A stretch of 64,000 nucleotides of DNA from contig NZ_JAZHOB010000003.1 of NCBI RefSeq assembly GCF_048751585.1, forward strand, positions 62,001 through 126,000, read 5' to 3'. Numbering within the stretch: the stretch's first letter is position 1; every line of letters starts with the position of its first letter. Positions 61,951-64,000 of this stretch are shown here, piece by piece. The position numbers and the translations under genes were made by a program. Origin of the DNA: G025836975 sp048751585. Lineage in GTDB: Bacteria > Pseudomonadota > Gammaproteobacteria > Burkholderiales > Burkholderiaceae_B. The notes under the pieces were generated by a model. The model saw only the letters and a program-made list of their open reading frames with translations. It ran no database searches and was not told the origin of the DNA.

Positions 61951-61953
61951 GAC

Positions 61954-62730
61954 TCAGGCGGTGTGCGTCCAGCGCTGATAGGTTTTCTGGGCCAGGGCGT
62001 CCAGCATGAATCCCAGGGCGCCGATCAGCACGATGACCGCCATCAGTTCCGAATAGGCCAGTCGATCCCGGGTGTCCAGGATGAAATACCCCAGGCCCGA
62101 ACTGACGCCCAGCATTTCGCAAGGCACCAGAACGATCCAGATGATGCCTATGGCCAGGCGGGCGCCGGTCAGGATGTGGCCCAGTACGCCCGGCATGATG
62201 ATTTTGAACAGTATCTCCCGGCGCGTCGCGCTTAGGCTCTTGGCCAGCATGAGCCACTTGGGATTCAACTGGCGCACACCGGCCGAGGTGTTCAGGATGA
62301 TGGGCCAGACGGCGGCGAAGGTCAGCAGGAAATAGATGGGCGCATCGCCGATGCCAAACACCATGACGGCAATGGGCATCCAGGACAGCGGCGATATCAT
62401 GCGCAGGAACTGGAAGGCGCTGCTGGTGCTGTTCTCCAGCGCGCGCGAGCTGCCTATGGCCAGGCCGATGGGCACGCCTATCAGCAAGGCCAGGCCCAGT
62501 CCGATCAGCACGCGCTTCATGCTGGTCAGCGTGTGCAGCGTCAATTGATTTTCGACCAGCAGCGCGTACAGGCTTTCAAATGTTTCCCGCGGGCTTAGAA
62601 GACCGGCCAGCGCAATATTCTGCTCCAGCATGCGCGTGCCCAGCCCCCATAGCAGCAGCAACATCAACAGCCCGCCCAGGCTCAGGGCGAGCCGCGCGCT
62701 TGGACTGGGTCGTTTCAGTGCTTTGTTCAT
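61954..62730 (-). CDS. ABC transporter permease (SsuC/TauC family)
   Basis: A 258-aa permease with six hydrophobic segments. The cytoplasmic coupling loop LMLAKSLSATRREILFKIIM then PGVLGHILTGARLAIGIIWI matches the nitrate/sulfonate/taurine type. It is 27 bp downstream of the binding-protein gene. Its convergent stop is 3 bp from the uvrD stop. The ATPase gene is not in view and could lie upstream of the binding protein beyond the right edge. Confidence 0.9.
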   Translation of the reverse strand: MNKALKRPSPSARLALSLGGLLMLLLLWGLGTRMLEQNIALAGLLSPRETFESLYALLVENQLTLHTLTSMKRVLIGLGLALLIGVPIGLAIGSSRALENSTSSAFQFLRMISPLSWMPIAVMVFGIGDAPIYFLLTFAAVWPIILNTSAGVRQLNPKWLMLAKSLSATRREILFKIIMPGVLGHILTGARLAIGIIWIVLVPCEMLGVSSGLGYFILDTRDRLAYSELMAVIVLIGALGFMLDALAQKTYQRWTHTA

Positions 62731-62757
62731 GTGCTGTGCCTTCCGGTGCTTGCGTTT

Positions 62758-63960
62758 TTACAGGGTGATGCTTTCACTGCGTGTGTAGGAGTCGGGCAGG
62801 CCGAATACCGACATGCCGCCCAGGTCCTGGATGGCCTTCTTGGCAAACCGGTCGTCGACCAGGTCCTTGGCCACGAAGGCGGGATCCAGCGATTGCAGGA
62901 ATTCATTGCGGCCCGATACCAGGGTGGTCTTGAGCTTGCGGACCAGTTCTTCCGTATAGCTGGGAAAGGGGTAGGGCTGGAAGTCGATCCGCTTTTCCTT
63001 CCAGTCCTTGTTCACAATAGCGCCGGACGCTTCGTATTGCGCGGTGTCCAGCAGTTCGGGAACCAGCACCTGGGCCAGCGTTTCGTAGGTATGAGGCGTA
63101 TAGCGCTGCGGGTTGTCCTTGGCCAGGATGTGCGCCGTTTCCTTGCGGTTGTCCTGTATCCAGGCCTGCGCCTGCACGATGCCGTTGACCACTTTCTGCG
63201 TCCATTCCGGGCGCTGCTCCAGGTCCTGCTCGTGCATCAGCACGACACAGCAGGCGTGGTCTTTCCAGACATCGCCGGTAAAGCGCAGAATCTTGCCGAC
63301 CTTGAGCAATTCGGCCGATGCGTTGAAGGGCTCGGCCACCGTATAGCCCGCAATCTGCTTGTTGGCCAGCGCCGGCAGCATGTCCGATGGCGCCATAACC
63401 ACCAGCTTCACCTGCTTGGGCCCCGGCTGGCCTTCGCTGATGGATTCCAGCCCCTTGCTTTTCAGCAGGTGCTGCAGCACCACATTGTGCAGCGAATACC
63501 AAAAGGGAATGGCCACGGTCCTGCCGCCCAGGTCCGTGATGTCGTTGATGTCGTTCAGCACCGTCAATCCCGAGCCCGACATGTGATTCCATGCTACGAC
63601 CTTGGCGCGCGACTGGCTGCCATAGCGCGCCCATACCGTCATGGGGGACAGCAAATGCACGACATTCACCTGGCCGCTCAGGAAGGCTTCCACGATCTGC
63701 GCCCAACTGCGGAACAGCCGCGGCTTTTCCACTTCCAGGCCTTGGGCTTCAAAGAGCTTGTTGTGGTGGGCCACCAATAGCGGTGTGGAATCGGTGACGG
63801 CCAGATAGCCTATCCGCACGGGCGCATTCGGTTCGGCCGCCATGGCCTTCTTGTGCATTTGGAGCAGCGGCAGGGCGCCCATGGCGGTGAACAGGGTCGA
63901 CAGTTTCAGGAACTGGCGGCGCGCATCCAGCGAGGGAACGATATCTACGGGCGTTTTCAT
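62758..63960 (-). CDS. Tat-exported ABC binding protein (NrtA/SsuA-like)
   Basis: A 400-aa periplasmic receptor. The N-terminus carries a Tat motif (ARRQFLKLSTLF) and hydrophobic stretch (TAMGALPLLQ) before the mature part (APVRIGYLAVTDSTPLLVAH). NMT1/SsuA-like features include HNKLFEAQGLEVEKPRLFRS, VVHLLSPMTVWARYGSQ and MLPALANKQIAGYTVAEPFN. The longest matches are to the nitrate/cyanate/sulfonate group, so the ligand is unassigned. The start is the first ATG, 40 bp from the right window edge. Confidence 0.9.
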   Translation of the reverse strand: MKTPVDIVPSLDARRQFLKLSTLFTAMGALPLLQMHKKAMAAEPNAPVRIGYLAVTDSTPLLVAHHNKLFEAQGLEVEKPRLFRSWAQIVEAFLSGQVNVVHLLSPMTVWARYGSQSRAKVVAWNHMSGSGLTVLNDINDITDLGGRTVAIPFWYSLHNVVLQHLLKSKGLESISEGQPGPKQVKLVVMAPSDMLPALANKQIAGYTVAEPFNASAELLKVGKILRFTGDVWKDHACCVVLMHEQDLEQRPEWTQKVVNGIVQAQAWIQDNRKETAHILAKDNPQRYTPHTYETLAQVLVPELLDTAQYEASGAIVNKDWKEKRIDFQPYPFPSYTEELVRKLKTTLVSGRNEFLQSLDPAFVAKDLVDDRFAKKAIQDLGGMSVFGLPDSYTRSESITL

Positions 63961-64000
63961 GGATCAGGAGTCCAGGTGATTGGAAGAGGGCGCGGCACGC

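Noticed and set aside
1..64000. CRISPR arrays, prophage or insertion sequences
   Set aside because: No spaced direct-repeat array, transposase or phage structural gene was recognised.

Overview
The window looks like chromosome from a GC-rich betaproteobacterium of the family Alcaligenaceae (the Bordetella / Achromobacter / Pusillimonas neighbourhood). This rests on three orphan Bug/TctC-type periplasmic receptors, the gene run exbB-exbD-lpxK-Trm112-kdsB-adk, a DUF3579 gene next to argF, and a full set of beta-proteobacterial housekeeping proteins. The placement comes from recognising families by eye, not from a database search. No prophage, insertion sequence, CRISPR array or rRNA was seen. 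One tRNA, tRNA-Ala(CGC), is present.

Layout. 1-9,023 is accessory and catabolic. It starts with a truncated HpaB-type hydroxylase, then an asparaginase-like protein coupled to a Bug receptor and a divergent LysR regulator. A visibly AT-richer block follows (about 4.1-9.0 kb): a second LysR regulator, a split AtuA-type protein (two genes), a BKACE beta-keto acid cleavage enzyme and a second Bug receptor. 9,181-13,203 carries nfeD-qmcA (membrane quality control) and a MocR regulator divergent from a LysE exporter with repeated operator-like sites between them. 13,270-20,707 has tRNA-Ala, argG and argF, with a catabolic operon (cupin, Bug, CaiB/BaiF CoA-transferase, acyl-CoA dehydrogenase) and an IclR gene lying between the two arginine genes.

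20,912-39,815 is mainly housekeeping: DUF3579, a D-2-hydroxyacid dehydrogenase, rpsT, murJ, an SDR dehydrogenase, adk, kdsB, Trm112-like, lpxK, exbD, exbB, then xseA, sodB, pcaF, DUF192, a cold-shock protein, clpS-clpA and pqiABC (to 40,527). 40,666-49,459 is amino-acid use: trifunctional putA followed by a complete branched-chain amino-acid type ABC transporter (livJHMGF). 49,879-61,950 holds dut, coaBC, lspA, ileS, ribF, purN, an RsmB-type methyltransferase, a fatty-acid desaturase and uvrD. The right end is part of a sulfonate/nitrate-type ABC importer (permease and Tat-exported binding protein).

Points for a second look: the split AtuA/BKACE/Bug cluster in AT-rich DNA; an asparaginase-fold protein with a remodelled active site; a 222-bp three-block palindrome between livF and dut; a tight cluster of DnaA-box-like sites upstream of xseA; PutA operator-like repeats at putA and livJ; and operator-like palindromes for the MocR and IclR regulators. 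I did not find a convincing wholly new defence or mobile system. The AtuA/BKACE cluster is the best candidate for an uncharacterised pathway.
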